From IMG/VR virus record IMGVR_UViG_3300049846_001255, positions 1 through 37,890 of that record: a DNA stretch of 37,890 bases. One strand, written 5' to 3'. Made by a program: the position numbers and the translations under genes. Source of the stretch: a virus. Within the stretch, counting starts at the first letter, position 1. Each line of letters starts with the position of its first letter. Below the pieces are notes generated by a model, which was given only the letters and a program-made list of their open reading frames with translations, searched no databases and was not told the DNA's origin. This document shows positions 17,552-24,391 of the stretch, piece after piece.

Positions 17552-17601
17552 CTGGGTACCTCAGTATAAAGATTAAAATAATTGTTAGTTATTTCATCTC
17601 T

Positions 17602-17655
17602 ATCCCGTAGCAGAGCTGTTCAGGAGATGTCGCGATCCCGTAGCGGAGCTGTTCA
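17602..17655 (-). repeat. Paired 21-bp direct repeats in the capsid gene leader
   Basis: Bases 17602-17622 and 17635-17655 share 20 of 21 positions (ATCCCGTAGC..GAGCTGTTCA on the plus strand), offset by 33 bp. They fall in the untranslated leader of the major capsid gene. They could be binding sites for an activator or RNA elements. A GCGCA-TTG-TGCGC hairpin lies just upstream in transcription order (17668-17680). Confidence 0.75.
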
Positions 17656-17691
17656 CGCCTTATAATTGCGCACAATGCGCCTATGCTTTGA

Positions 17692-17720
17692 GTAAGACAT
17701 AAAACCCGGGTAACTGTCAA
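17692..17720 (-). promoter_or_regulatory. Candidate promoter for the capsid segment
   Basis: A perfect TTGACA (17720-17715, minus strand) is followed 17 bases later by TCTTAC, a weak -10 box. It sits immediately after the scaffold stop codon and upstream of the long capsid leader. The -35 box is convincing but the -10 is poor, so activation by a phage or host factor may be needed. Confidence 0.35.
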
Positions 17721-17727
17721 TACCTTT

Positions 17728-18885
17728 TTAGAAGTATTTGCGCATATTGTTTCGGGCTATCTGTGCCACCATGTCGTTAAAACTGCCTGTCGGTTTAGTC
17801 GTCGGTACTCCTGACGCATTTCCCCCCCTACTCGCAGGACTGACCGCCCGGCTGGAAGCGTAATCAGCTCGCTGACCTTGCGGAGGGTTGTAGCTGTCGT
17901 TGAGCCGTAGTGCCTTAGCGTGCGCCCTTCTTATTAATTCCGTATAGCTGTTAATTTGCTCGCCCTTCTGGGTAGCTTCCGCGACCACCACCCGCACGGC
18001 GTGTTCAAGGTATGGCGTTGCTGCTTCTCTTTCCCCTTCGCTTTTGTCGGCATAAAACTGTTCCATTGCGTCGGCAATAGTACCAACGGCCTGCTCATAT
18101 TGGGCTTTTTGTTGCTGCTCCTGCGTCTGTACCTGTTGTTGTTGGAGCTGTTGGAAGTATTGCTTCATCTCCGCATTTTCGCGCTGGATTCGAGCCATTT
18201 CAGATTGTTGTTGGTGTGTGTAATCGTCAAAAGCTAAGTCATCCCGGCCCGCTGCAAGTTGCCTAACGTCGATGTTATACCGCTGCATCAATGCCTTAAC
18301 AAACCCCATAGGATTCTGGTCGGTAATACGGGCTACGAAACCAACTGGGTCTTTCACTGACTGCTCTTGGGCCTCGACCATCCGCTCAATAAAGTGCCGC
18401 GTGTTCGGTGCGCCTACCTTCTCGGCCACCTGCTTAACGTAGTTGTGCGCCTCTATAGCCTCCTTGCTCTTTTCGAGCACCTTGGAGACTTTTGCTAGCT
18501 CCTTACCTTGGCTTTCAATGTAGCTATCCTTTTCAGCGGATACTCGCGCTAGTGCCTTTTTGGCGGTTTCAGGTAACTTTTCCCACTCTGCCTTTTCTTC
18601 TTTTGTCCACCCGTTAGGAGCCTTGACCACTTCGGACTTCTCGGCTTTAGCCTCTTTTGGCTCTACCTTTTCGGCCTTTTCTGGCTTCGCTTCTTCTTTC
18701 GGCTCACGCGGAATACTCTCAGCAACTACCGGCTTCACCTCTTTTTCGGTTGTCGGTTTTTCCTCAGAAAACTCCTTTACGCGGGCCTTTACCACGTCTG
18801 CTATTTTGTCGTTCAGGCTTTTTGATTCGCTGACCTGTGGCGCTTCTGTCGTAGTTTCCGGTGCTCCTGCTTCTATGCCGTCCAT
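17728..18885 (-). CDS. Capsid scaffolding protein
   Basis: 385 residues; ATG 18885 directly follows the upstream stop (TAAATG) with GAGGA 8 bases before. It is extremely acidic/basic and helical. Residues 20-95 are Glu/Lys/Pro-rich. The segment APNGWTKEEKAEWEKLPETA matches the W..e....W..LP motif of BPP-1-type scaffolds, and a Gln-rich coiled coil covers roughly residues 230-290. The C-terminus is Arg/Lys-rich (ARNNMRKYF), as expected for binding capsid protein. Placed directly before the capsid gene. Scaffolds guide procapsid assembly and then exit. Confidence 0.75.
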   Translation of the reverse strand: MDGIEAGAPETTTEAPQVSESKSLNDKIADVVKARVKEFSEEKPTTEKEVKPVVAESIPREPKEEAKPEKAEKVEPKEAKAEKSEVVKAPNGWTKEEKAEWEKLPETAKKALARVSAEKDSYIESQGKELAKVSKVLEKSKEAIEAHNYVKQVAEKVGAPNTRHFIERMVEAQEQSVKDPVGFVARITDQNPMGFVKALMQRYNIDVRQLAAGRDDLAFDDYTHQQQSEMARIQRENAEMKQYFQQLQQQQVQTQEQQQKAQYEQAVGTIADAMEQFYADKSEGEREAATPYLEHAVRVVVAEATQKGEQINSYTELIRRAHAKALRLNDSYNPPQGQRADYASSRAVSPASRGGNASGVPTTKPTGSFNDMVAQIARNNMRKYF

Positions 18886-19236
18886 TTATGGGTTCCTCAA
18901 ATTTAGCGCCTTCACGCGCTGGATTATAATTTCCTTAACGGCTGACTGCACCGCCTTTTCATTGTCTCGATAGTTTCGTTCTTTGTCCGGGTTTCGTCCG
19001 GTTCCGCGCTCTTCAAATCCGCGCGCTTTTGTCTCAGCCCGGAACTTTGATTTGCTACTAAAGTACGCTTTATGTTGCTCGTGCTCATCAAACGCTGGAT
19101 GCCACAAATAACCCTTGTGCTCCGGGTCTGCGTTGTCGTTGATTATATGCACCCGTGGATCGTGCACCGGGTCGCCTACTTCGTACATCTGCCCTGTTGC
19201 CGGATTATATTTATATCTTGCCACCATCCCCACCAT
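18886..19236 (-). CDS. Small basic hypothetical protein between portal and scaffold
   Basis: 116 residues from ATG 19236; ATG 19227 (Met4) has a closer G-rich ribosome site (GGTGGGG) and may be the real start. The sequence begins with VARYKYNPATGQMYEVGDPV, a short beta hairpin-like segment. It continues VHIINDNADPEHKGYLWHPA and ends in a basic helix. Comparable small proteins occupy this slot in BPP-1-like genomes; their job is unknown. The GYLWHP stretch and Lys/Arg-rich C-terminus suggest a nucleic acid or protein contact role, but this is inference. Confidence 0.6.
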   Translation of the reverse strand: MVGMVARYKYNPATGQMYEVGDPVHDPRVHIINDNADPEHKGYLWHPAFDEHEQHKAYFSSKSKFRAETKARGFEERGTGRNPDKERNYRDNEKAVQSAVKEIIIQRVKALNLRNP

Positions 19237-19291
19237 GTAAAAGCACCCACAACAACACTAAACTGATTAGTACCATCGTAAGGTGTGTCAT
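19211..19291 (-). CDS. Tiny single-pass membrane peptide (candidate)
   Basis: 26 residues from ATG 19291, with AAGG 8 bases upstream. It starts just after the portal stop and overlaps the start of the next gene. Sequence: MTHLTMVLISLVLLWVLLHG then GDGGKI. Fourteen uninterrupted hydrophobic residues could span or insert in the membrane. It is too short to rule out chance, but the ribosome site, spacing and clean hydrophobic character argue for translation. A holin-like or regulatory peptide is possible. Confidence 0.4.
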   Translation of the reverse strand: MTHLTMVLISLVLLWVLLHGGDGGKI

Positions 19292-19296
19292 GTTCG

Positions 19297-21441
19297 CTAC
19301 CTTACCTCACCTGTAGTGAGCAGTTCCCCGAGGTTCACTGCCCGCTGGTCGTCTAGCTCCTGCTTTTTAAGGTGCGTATCTGCTATCGCTTGGCCCTCCT
19401 TGATATCGAGTTCGCGCCCTGCTTTAGCGGCCTCCATTTCTACCCGTTGTTGGGCTGACACCATCTCGGCCTGAGCTTTAGCTACTTCTGCCTGAGTCTT
19501 TTGAGCCGTCATCTGGGCTTGGTGTTGAGCCAGTGCCATGTCGGTTTGAGCCTTTTGCCCTGCGGTTGCCTGCTCGATTTGTAGCTTGAGCTGCTCGATT
19601 TGGGCGTTGCTTTGCGCAATAAACTGCTTAATCTGCGCCTCAAACTCATTAACGCCCGTTTCCCTGCTCTGAATCTGCATCTGGAATTGCTGGAGCTGCT
19701 GTTGCATTTGGGCCATCTGTTGTTCTTGCTGCTGTTGAGCTTGTTGGGCTTGCATAGCCTGTTCCTGCCCTTGTTTCGCCTGTTCTAACCCTTGCAAAAA
19801 CGCCTGTTCCAACTCCTCTTCAATCTTGCGCCCTTCGCTCATACTCCTAACGGTATGCATGATTAGAGCGTGCATTGCTTGAGCGTAGGATGGAGCCTTT
19901 TCCGCCGTCTGGAGGGCAAGTGTCAACACCTGTCCAATCGTGCTAAGCATCTCAGTTGCTTTAACTACGTTCGTTTTATTTTTCGAATTGAGAGTCGTTC
20001 CCGTTTCAATGGCAATTCTAAACGCTCGCTGCCACTCCTGCTTTAGAAACAGCGCCGCCTTCTGCGCGACCTGATCGTCCATTAACGCCCCAGAGTCCCT
20101 AAGTATTGTATCTTCGCTAAAAACATCGCAAATAACATCTGCCATCTTCCCATAAAGATCGCTAAAGAAATCTGTTACGATATCAATTTCTCCTTGAGTC
20201 CTCGTATCCCCGTAATCGCTTAGTAGCTGATTTGTTGCTGCCGCGTTCTGCGGATCTGCGATACCGCGCATCAGGTCGGTAATCCCGCACAGCTCCCAAT
20301 ACCCAGTTAGCTCCTCTTGTATCTGCTGGCTCATAGTCTGAGCGGATTCTATATATGCCTGGACTGGCGAGTATGCTATATTTCCTTCAAACCCACTCTT
20401 GTTGACGAACTGGACCCAATTGTCCAACACCTGAGCGACTGGCTCGTTAGAACTCCACAGCTTCTTAAGTTCTTCTCCGAACTCTCCGTTGATCAAAGCT
20501 TTGGGAATCGCCTTTTTAATTAATGCCCTCTGAGTTTTACGGCTATCTTGGATCGTCTCTTCACTCGTGTTTGTGTACACATGATTCGGCACAGGCCAGA
20601 GAGATTCTGTCCCAGTTGTGGCCACCATGGGATCTGGACACGGATAGAAATCGACAAAACGGACCGGATTAAGCGGCTGTTTGGGTTTCAGCAATACATT
20701 AAACTCATCGCCGCTGAAGAAATATACGGCCCCCTCGCGCTTGCACCAAACCTCCCAGATTGCGGTAGTCTGGAGGTCATCTTTCCCCATCAGGTTCATC
20801 ACGCCGAGGGTTTCGCCGTCTCGGTTGCCGGTCTTAAAACTCATCGCGTCGAGCTGCTCGCCGCTAACCTTAAAGCGTTCTTTGACATCCTCGCCAGTCA
20901 AAAAGATTCGACGAGCCTTCCAAGGGAGATCTGTTCCCGGCCTAACGTCCGGGAATAAGTAATCATCGTAGTTCACCAAATCAAACTTGACGCGCTCTCG
21001 GGATACTTCCGTTTTCCCTGTCGGATCTGTTGAGATTGTGGGTTCATATCGTACCCAGATAACACCTAACCCTGCGATACAGTAGCTTTTAACGGCCTCC
21101 CTAAAAACAGACTTGACGTATTTATCTTCCGTTTGTAACTCCATTAAATCTTCTAGCATACTAGCCGCCGCAAGCGACACAACGTCAACACTACGCCCGA
21201 TTCTCCTGCTACGGGGCGTAGGGACTCGGGAAAAGATATGGCGTCTTTTGGTTTCGATAGTGCTCCAAAATAGGGCGTAGTCCTTTGAGTCACCCCTACG
21301 CCTCGCGCCTTCATTCGCGCCCGCATCGTACGCGCTCCAAGCCCGCTTTGCTTGCAGCAGAAACCGCTCACGGTTCGGGCTTTTGTATGCCGCTGTTAGC
21401 TCCGTAGCCCATTCCTTGTTCTCGTGCTCTGTACTACTCAT
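19297..21441 (-). CDS. Portal protein
   Basis: 714 residues; ATG 21441 overlaps the terminase stop by 8 bases. The N-terminus (ERFLLQAKRAWSAYDAGANE, then DYALFWSTIETKRRHIFSRV) and the SYCIAGLGVIWVRYEP strand are typical of podovirus portals of the P22/BPP-1 sort. About residues 555-695 form a very Gln-rich, long coiled coil (EQAMQAQQAQQQQEQQMAQM), like the portal barrel that projects into the capsid. The dodecameric ring is the entry for DNA packaging and the docking site of terminase. Family length is usually 650-780, so this appears complete. Confidence 0.85.
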   Translation of the reverse strand: MSSTEHENKEWATELTAAYKSPNRERFLLQAKRAWSAYDAGANEGARRRGDSKDYALFWSTIETKRRHIFSRVPTPRSRRIGRSVDVVSLAAASMLEDLMELQTEDKYVKSVFREAVKSYCIAGLGVIWVRYEPTISTDPTGKTEVSRERVKFDLVNYDDYLFPDVRPGTDLPWKARRIFLTGEDVKERFKVSGEQLDAMSFKTGNRDGETLGVMNLMGKDDLQTTAIWEVWCKREGAVYFFSGDEFNVLLKPKQPLNPVRFVDFYPCPDPMVATTGTESLWPVPNHVYTNTSEETIQDSRKTQRALIKKAIPKALINGEFGEELKKLWSSNEPVAQVLDNWVQFVNKSGFEGNIAYSPVQAYIESAQTMSQQIQEELTGYWELCGITDLMRGIADPQNAAATNQLLSDYGDTRTQGEIDIVTDFFSDLYGKMADVICDVFSEDTILRDSGALMDDQVAQKAALFLKQEWQRAFRIAIETGTTLNSKNKTNVVKATEMLSTIGQVLTLALQTAEKAPSYAQAMHALIMHTVRSMSEGRKIEEELEQAFLQGLEQAKQGQEQAMQAQQAQQQQEQQMAQMQQQLQQFQMQIQSRETGVNEFEAQIKQFIAQSNAQIEQLKLQIEQATAGQKAQTDMALAQHQAQMTAQKTQAEVAKAQAEMVSAQQRVEMEAAKAGRELDIKEGQAIADTHLKKQELDDQRAVNLGELLTTGEVR

Positions 21442-22744
21442 TATGCTGCGCCTCTATTGCCTTGTGTAAATCATTGTAGTTGTAGTCACTAAATCCTTTA
21501 ATCGGCCTGGCTTTGACCGGCTCGCGCTTAATAAACGGCCGACTCATACACCCGTACCGAAGCGCATCTGCTAGATGGTCTTGCCCGGTAGTATCCAAAT
21601 CCTCAGGGTGCAGCTTATCATGCTGTAGTAGTGGTAACTCCGCTATCAACTCCCTGCACGTCGCGAAGATTAAAAGCGTTCCCGCCTTGAGTCTCTGCCG
21701 TATCTGCATCCAGCCCGGTATCCGCTCATTATCACCCGGAAATAGAGCTATCCCTCTACCTCGGAAGACCTCAGCAAGTGACGGCCCTTTTACGATCTGC
21801 GACTGTTTGGCAAACATCGCCGGATCGCACACCGAATACTGGATATGCTCGCTTGTCAGATTGTCAACCGCCTCCGCAAACTCCTCGGCTGTCATCCCTG
21901 CCCGTTGCAACTCGCGATAAACCACTAGTGCGCCGTCAGGGACATTATCAATCGTACCGTCTGATACTGCAAGCCATAAACACGTTGAGGGGGCCTTAAA
22001 TCCCCAATCCATCGCTCGAAATCGCATCCAGTGAGCGGGAATAGTGAATGGCTGGATTACGTGCTGCGACCCGAACTCGCTGAAGTACGAGCCTAGTACT
22101 ACATTCCAATCACCATCGAGCCATGCCTTGACTAACTCAGCACTCCCAATAGACTCAAGGTTTTTGATATACCGTGGATCGGCTTGCATCAGGATCTCGT
22201 TATCTTGCACTCGACTCGGAATAAATAGCCGCTGAAAGTCGCCATCATTAATGACCTCATACCCGCCTGGAGCCGGGTCTATAAAGAGCTTCTTAACCCA
22301 CTGGTGCCCCGGGCCGCCGGGGTTACCTGATAGCCTAACCCTCTTAGTTGGTAGCTCACACTCAGCCCACCGGTTGATTGCTAATAATTGCCGGAATACC
22401 TGCTCATCCTTCTGGTTGGTGATCTCATCAAACCCCACCCACCCGTATTGATGACCTTGGTACTTACTAACATCGGCGACATTTTCAGCGTGCCGCATTT
22501 TGAGAATCGCGCCGTTAGGCCACTGGAATTGACGTTTACCTTCGAGCCATTCAGCGTCTTGAAATATCGATTTACCGCGCTGAATCAGCCCTTCCAGCTC
22601 AGGATATGTACGCCGAAACATAATGCCCTGCCAGTGCCGCTTGTAGGTGTAAACGTCCTGATAGTAATCGCCTAACAGGTAGTCAGACTTACCGCCGCCA
22701 CGAGCACCGCCGAATAGTAACACATGTACAGAGGTCGCAAACAA
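21434..22744 (-). CDS. Terminase large subunit (ATPase-nuclease)
   Basis: 436 residues counted from the first available conventional start, a TTG at 22744. The ATPase has Walker A GGARGGGKS (residues 12-20) and Walker B GWVGFDEI. The RNase H-like nuclease shows RAMDWGFK, SVCDPAMFA and QDHLADALRYG, supplying three catalytic acids. The same frame is open upstream to 22831 and encodes WYAWEPQEGPQSVALFATSV. This is the conserved stretch (W.P..GPQ..f..s) that normally precedes Walker A, so translation almost certainly begins earlier. No ATG, GTG or TTG exists there; an ATC at 22819 has GAGGG 4 bases upstream. The protein cuts and pumps DNA through the portal. Confidence 0.9.
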   Translation of the reverse strand: MFATSVHVLLFGGARGGGKSDYLLGDYYQDVYTYKRHWQGIMFRRTYPELEGLIQRGKSIFQDAEWLEGKRQFQWPNGAILKMRHAENVADVSKYQGHQYGWVGFDEITNQKDEQVFRQLLAINRWAECELPTKRVRLSGNPGGPGHQWVKKLFIDPAPGGYEVINDGDFQRLFIPSRVQDNEILMQADPRYIKNLESIGSAELVKAWLDGDWNVVLGSYFSEFGSQHVIQPFTIPAHWMRFRAMDWGFKAPSTCLWLAVSDGTIDNVPDGALVVYRELQRAGMTAEEFAEAVDNLTSEHIQYSVCDPAMFAKQSQIVKGPSLAEVFRGRGIALFPGDNERIPGWMQIRQRLKAGTLLIFATCRELIAELPLLQHDKLHPEDLDTTGQDHLADALRYGCMSRPFIKREPVKARPIKGFSDYNYNDLHKAIEAQHNE

Positions 22745-22794
22745 TGCGACCGACTGCGGGCCTTCTTGAGGCTCCCATGCGTACCATGCATGTT

Positions 22795-23214
22795 CTACTT
22801 GCTCGCTTTCTGTTTCGATTTGGCCCTCTGTTTATCTGCAAACTCTTTCCATTCCTCGTACCCCATTTCGCGAGGTCGATTAACTCCTGCGGCGATTCTG
22901 TCTATGGTGTCGTCTGATATTTCTGGGGCTTTTTCGCTCCATCGGTGCTGACACTTAAGGTAAAAGAAGATAGAAGGCTCCTTTCCTTTTTTTATATTGG
23001 TGAATAAATACTTTGTCGCCAACTCCAGAGCTTCGGCTTTTCCTGCGGCTAGCTCTTCAGAGTAATGCTTCCTTAGGGTTTGTATATGCATCTTCATAAC
23101 TAACGCGATTTGCTCTTGCGTCAAGCCAAAACCTGAGAGCTGTTTAACCCTCTCCCGCTCTTCATCCTCGGGGGTTTTTGTTGGTCGGCCCTTCTTACCC
23201 ATGCACCCCGTCAT
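22795..23214 (-). CDS. Terminase small subunit
   Basis: 139 residues from ATG 23214 (ATG 23202, starting MGKKGRPTKTP, is an equally plausible start). GRPTKTPEDEERERVKQLSG is followed by FGLTQEQIALVMKMHIQTLR, a helix-turn-helix of the small-terminase type, then HYSEELAAGKAEALELATKYL and IFFYLKCQHRWSEK. All match the phage small terminase pattern (GRP...., y.G.t.e.Ia..., TLrk.f..EL..G.a, iFwlK....W). It recognises packaging-initiation DNA and positions the large subunit. Its stop lies inside the upstream open frame of the large subunit. Confidence 0.8.
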   Translation of the reverse strand: MTGCMGKKGRPTKTPEDEERERVKQLSGFGLTQEQIALVMKMHIQTLRKHYSEELAAGKAEALELATKYLFTNIKKGKEPSIFFYLKCQHRWSEKAPEISDDTIDRIAAGVNRPREMGYEEWKEFADKQRAKSKQKASK

Positions 23215-23518
23215 CAATACTTTCCACGTCCTTACCTAACGCTACATCCAGCCCATAAGCGTGCTTTTGGATCAGCCCGTGCAGCTTTGTAATCTCCTTA
23301 CCGACCCATGCTTTGAGCCAATCTTCGGCCTCTTGTTTAGATCGGAAGGGGACACCTTCAGGGCTTCTTCCATAAGCGTCTTCAAAGCCGCCCAGACACG
23401 TTGAGTTGGGTTCCGGAAAGAACACTTCCAACTCCTTTATTCTGACTTTTGTAAGGTCGGTATGCTCAAAATCACGGGCTAGTCCGGTGATATATGCTAC
23501 TGTGATCGGGCTTCTCAT
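23195..23518 (-). CDS. Hypothetical protein upstream of terminase
   Basis: 107 residues; ATG 23518 with AAGGTGG upstream. It begins MRSPITVAYITGLARDFEHT and includes GFEDAYGRSPEGVPFRSKQE, then a helical C-terminal part. It is the first sizeable gene of the late operon, overlapping the small terminase start. The mixed alpha/beta N-terminus and absence of membrane or catalytic motifs leave its function open. Location suggests a DNA packaging accessory, but this is only inference. Confidence 0.65.
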   Translation of the reverse strand: MRSPITVAYITGLARDFEHTDLTKVRIKELEVFFPEPNSTCLGGFEDAYGRSPEGVPFRSKQEAEDWLKAWVGKEITKLHGLIQKHAYGLDVALGKDVESIDDGVHG

Positions 23519-23610
23519 TGCTCCACCTTTTCTTTGAGTTTCAGGCGGTCAACATCCCCGCATAAGTACTGTTCGATACATTGCCTTGCCGCGTCAGTCT
23601 GTCGTTTCAC
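23515..23610 (-). CDS. Possible 31-residue leading ORF of late operon
   Basis: GTG at 23610 opens a frame reading VKRQTDAARQCIEQYLCGDV and on to KEKVEQ. The TGA overlaps the next ATG (ATGA), a coupling arrangement used throughout this genome. The composition looks protein-like and helical. No ribosome site is evident, and the start falls inside the repeated GTGAAATAAC elements, so it may be the degenerate end of a lost gene. Confidence 0.35.
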   Translation of the reverse strand: MKRQTDAARQCIEQYLCGDVDRLKLKEKVEQ

Positions 23611-23641
23611 GTTATTTCACGTTATTTCACTTTTATTTCAC
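23605..23641. repeat. Four TTTCAC repeats at 10-11 bp phase
   Basis: TTTCAC occurs at 23605, 23615, 23625 and 23636, mostly as (A)TTTCACGTT units, so all copies face the same side of the helix. Short phased repeats at the divergent intergenic region suggest binding sites for a protein controlling the late promoter or the origin. TTTCACGT is also a half-site of the B. subtilis type parS sequence. Confidence 0.7.
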
Positions 23642-23647
23642 GACGTC

Positions 23648-23668
23648 TCATTTTACATTGTAAAATGA
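23648..23668. promoter_or_regulatory. Perfect palindrome, operator candidate
   Basis: TCATTTTACA and TGTAAAATGA form a perfect 10-bp inverted repeat around one T. It lies about 40 bp upstream of the first late ORF and next to the phased TTTCAC repeats. Probably a dimeric repressor or activator site. Confidence 0.65.
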
Positions 23669-23689
23669 CGACATATTGATCCCACTGGA

Positions 23690-23718
23690 ATAATATCTCA
23701 ATTGTTCCACGGGAACAA
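23690..23718 (-). promoter_or_regulatory. Candidate late promoter overlapped by a palindromic operator
   Basis: On the minus strand, TTGTTC (23718-23713) is followed after 17 bases by TATTAT (23695-23690), five of six matches to TATAAT. The -35 and spacer coincide with the ATTGTTCC/GGAACAAT palindrome, so a protein bound there would block or contact RNA polymerase. It would read into the packaging genes. Confidence 0.35.
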
Positions 23719-23719
23719 T
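23701..23719. promoter_or_regulatory. parS-like palindrome 1
   Basis: ATTGTTCC and GGAACAAT surround the three bases ACG. The site resembles the parS-type 16-mer TGTTCCACGTGGAACA but is one base shorter at the centre. It lies in the divergent control region, overlapping the candidate late promoter. Confidence 0.55.
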
Positions 23720-23746
23720 ACCATAATTAAACGCGATTCGATCTGT

Positions 23747-23768
23747 GATTGTTCCACATGGAACAATC
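23747..23768. promoter_or_regulatory. parS-like palindrome 2
   Basis: GATTGTTCCA and TGGAACAATC are perfect arms around CA. The inner 16 bases, TGTTCCACATGGAACA, differ from TGTTCCACGTGGAACA at one central position. It directly precedes the tandem 9-bp repeats. Confidence 0.6.
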
Positions 23769-23782
23769 TATCCTCCTACTAT

Positions 23783-23827
23783 CCTCCTATACCTCCTATA
23801 CCTCCTATACCTCCTATACCTCCTATA
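23783..23827. repeat. Five tandem CCTCCTATA repeats
   Basis: Five perfect, abutting copies of the 9-mer CCTCCTATA span 45 bp, preceded by a degenerate copy (CCTCCTACT, 23772-23780). Each junction creates CTATACC, the motif that recurs through the next 420 bp. Read on the minus strand the unit is TATAGGAGG, a run of Shine-Dalgarno-like sequence with no start codon at useful spacing. Iteron-like binding array is the preferred reading. Confidence 0.9.
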
Positions 23828-23856
23828 CCAACTACACCAAACACCTATTCCAGATC

Positions 23857-23880
23857 GCCTATACCATTTTTGGTATAGGC
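23857..23880. repeat. Perfect 10-bp hairpin built from the CTATACC motif
   Basis: GCCTATACCA and TGGTATAGGC are perfect arms with a TTTT loop. It places two motif copies head to head and could extrude as a cruciform or bind a dimer. Confidence 0.8.
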
Positions 23881-23969
23881 TAAAAACTCTCATCCCTAAT
23901 CATATCAACCACTTGCCTTTATACTATCGTTCTGCTATACCTGTCTATACTCGCCTATACCTACGTTAT

Positions 23970-24002
23970 TTGACATCCCACACGCTGATTTTGTAGTATA
24001 AT
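23970..24002 (+). promoter_or_regulatory. Candidate promoter inside the iteron field
   Basis: Perfect TTGACA (23970-23975) is followed by TAGTAT after 18 bases and by perfect TATAAT (23997-24002) after 21. A usual spacing pairs with the weaker -10. Transcription from here would run through the polypyrimidine region with no gene for 640 bases, so it might make a primer or leader RNA. Confidence 0.3.
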
Positions 24003-24160
24003 CACACGCTTACGAGCTTCCTATACCGCTATACCACTTTTTTTGTCTAAACTTCTATATTTCTTTTTCCACACTCCCTATCCCTTCCTCTTTTTGCTTT
24101 TTTTTATCCAGAAGATATAGAAAAACTAGTATAGCGGTATAGAAGCACGCTAAGCGTGTG
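24003..24160. repeat. 33-bp imperfect inverted repeat flanking a polypyrimidine tract
   Basis: Arm 24003-24035 starts CACACGCTTA and ends with CTATACCGCTATACC. Arm 24128-24160, read in reverse, starts with the same CACACGCTTA and ends with TATACCGCTATACT. The arms match at the outer 10 and most of the inner 15 positions. The 92 bases between are nearly all C and T up to about 24110. Such an arrangement could be an unwinding element or a large cruciform. Confidence 0.7.
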
Positions 24161-24167
24161 TTTTTAT
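24144..24167 (+). terminator. Possible short hairpin terminator
   Basis: GCACGC-TAA-GCGTGT is followed by GTTTTTATT. The stem is short and is also part of the inverted repeat arm, so this may be a protein site rather than a terminator. If active, it would stop transcription entering from the iteron-field promoter. Confidence 0.3.
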
Positions 24168-24391
24168 TCGCTTATCTCGTATGTTATTTTAAAAGCAAAC
24201 TGGTATAGGCAGGTATAATCAGCTGTTTTTTGGTATAGCTATACCTTTTTTAATCCACATCCCTCAGCGTGATTCTAACGTACTTCACTCCAACCAACCG
24301 TAACGTGTTGATTTTGCTCCCATTCGTCATTTTCATCGTCCCTTTTTTTGAACGCATTCGATTAGTCACCAATTCCCTACCCAATAAAATT

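Larger units (their letters stand above)
23935..24245. repeat. CTATACC/GGTATAG iteron field, candidate replication origin
   Basis: Exact 7-mers occur at 23935, 23955, 24021, 24029, 24136, 24202, 24232 and 24239, with near matches at 23945, 24128 and 24212. With the tandem array and hairpin upstream this makes at least 15 exact copies in 460 bp, against roughly 0.06 expected by chance on both strands. The field is AT-rich and contains a long polypyrimidine stretch between inverted arms. Direct and inverted iterons near an AT-rich core, upstream of replication genes, fit an origin; a repressor-binding control region is the alternative. Confidence 0.65.

Noticed and set aside
23783-23827. CRISPR-like array
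   Set aside because: Units are 9 bp and abut without spacers; no cas genes are present.
23745-23996. Plus-strand ORF with repeated LLYLLY
   Set aside because: It is produced by the 9-bp tandem repeats and iterons, lacks a ribosome site, and its sequence is not protein-like outside the repeat.
24232-24250. Terminator formed by GGTATAGCTATACC plus T-run
   Set aside because: The palindrome has no loop and T-runs flank both sides; it fits better as paired iterons.
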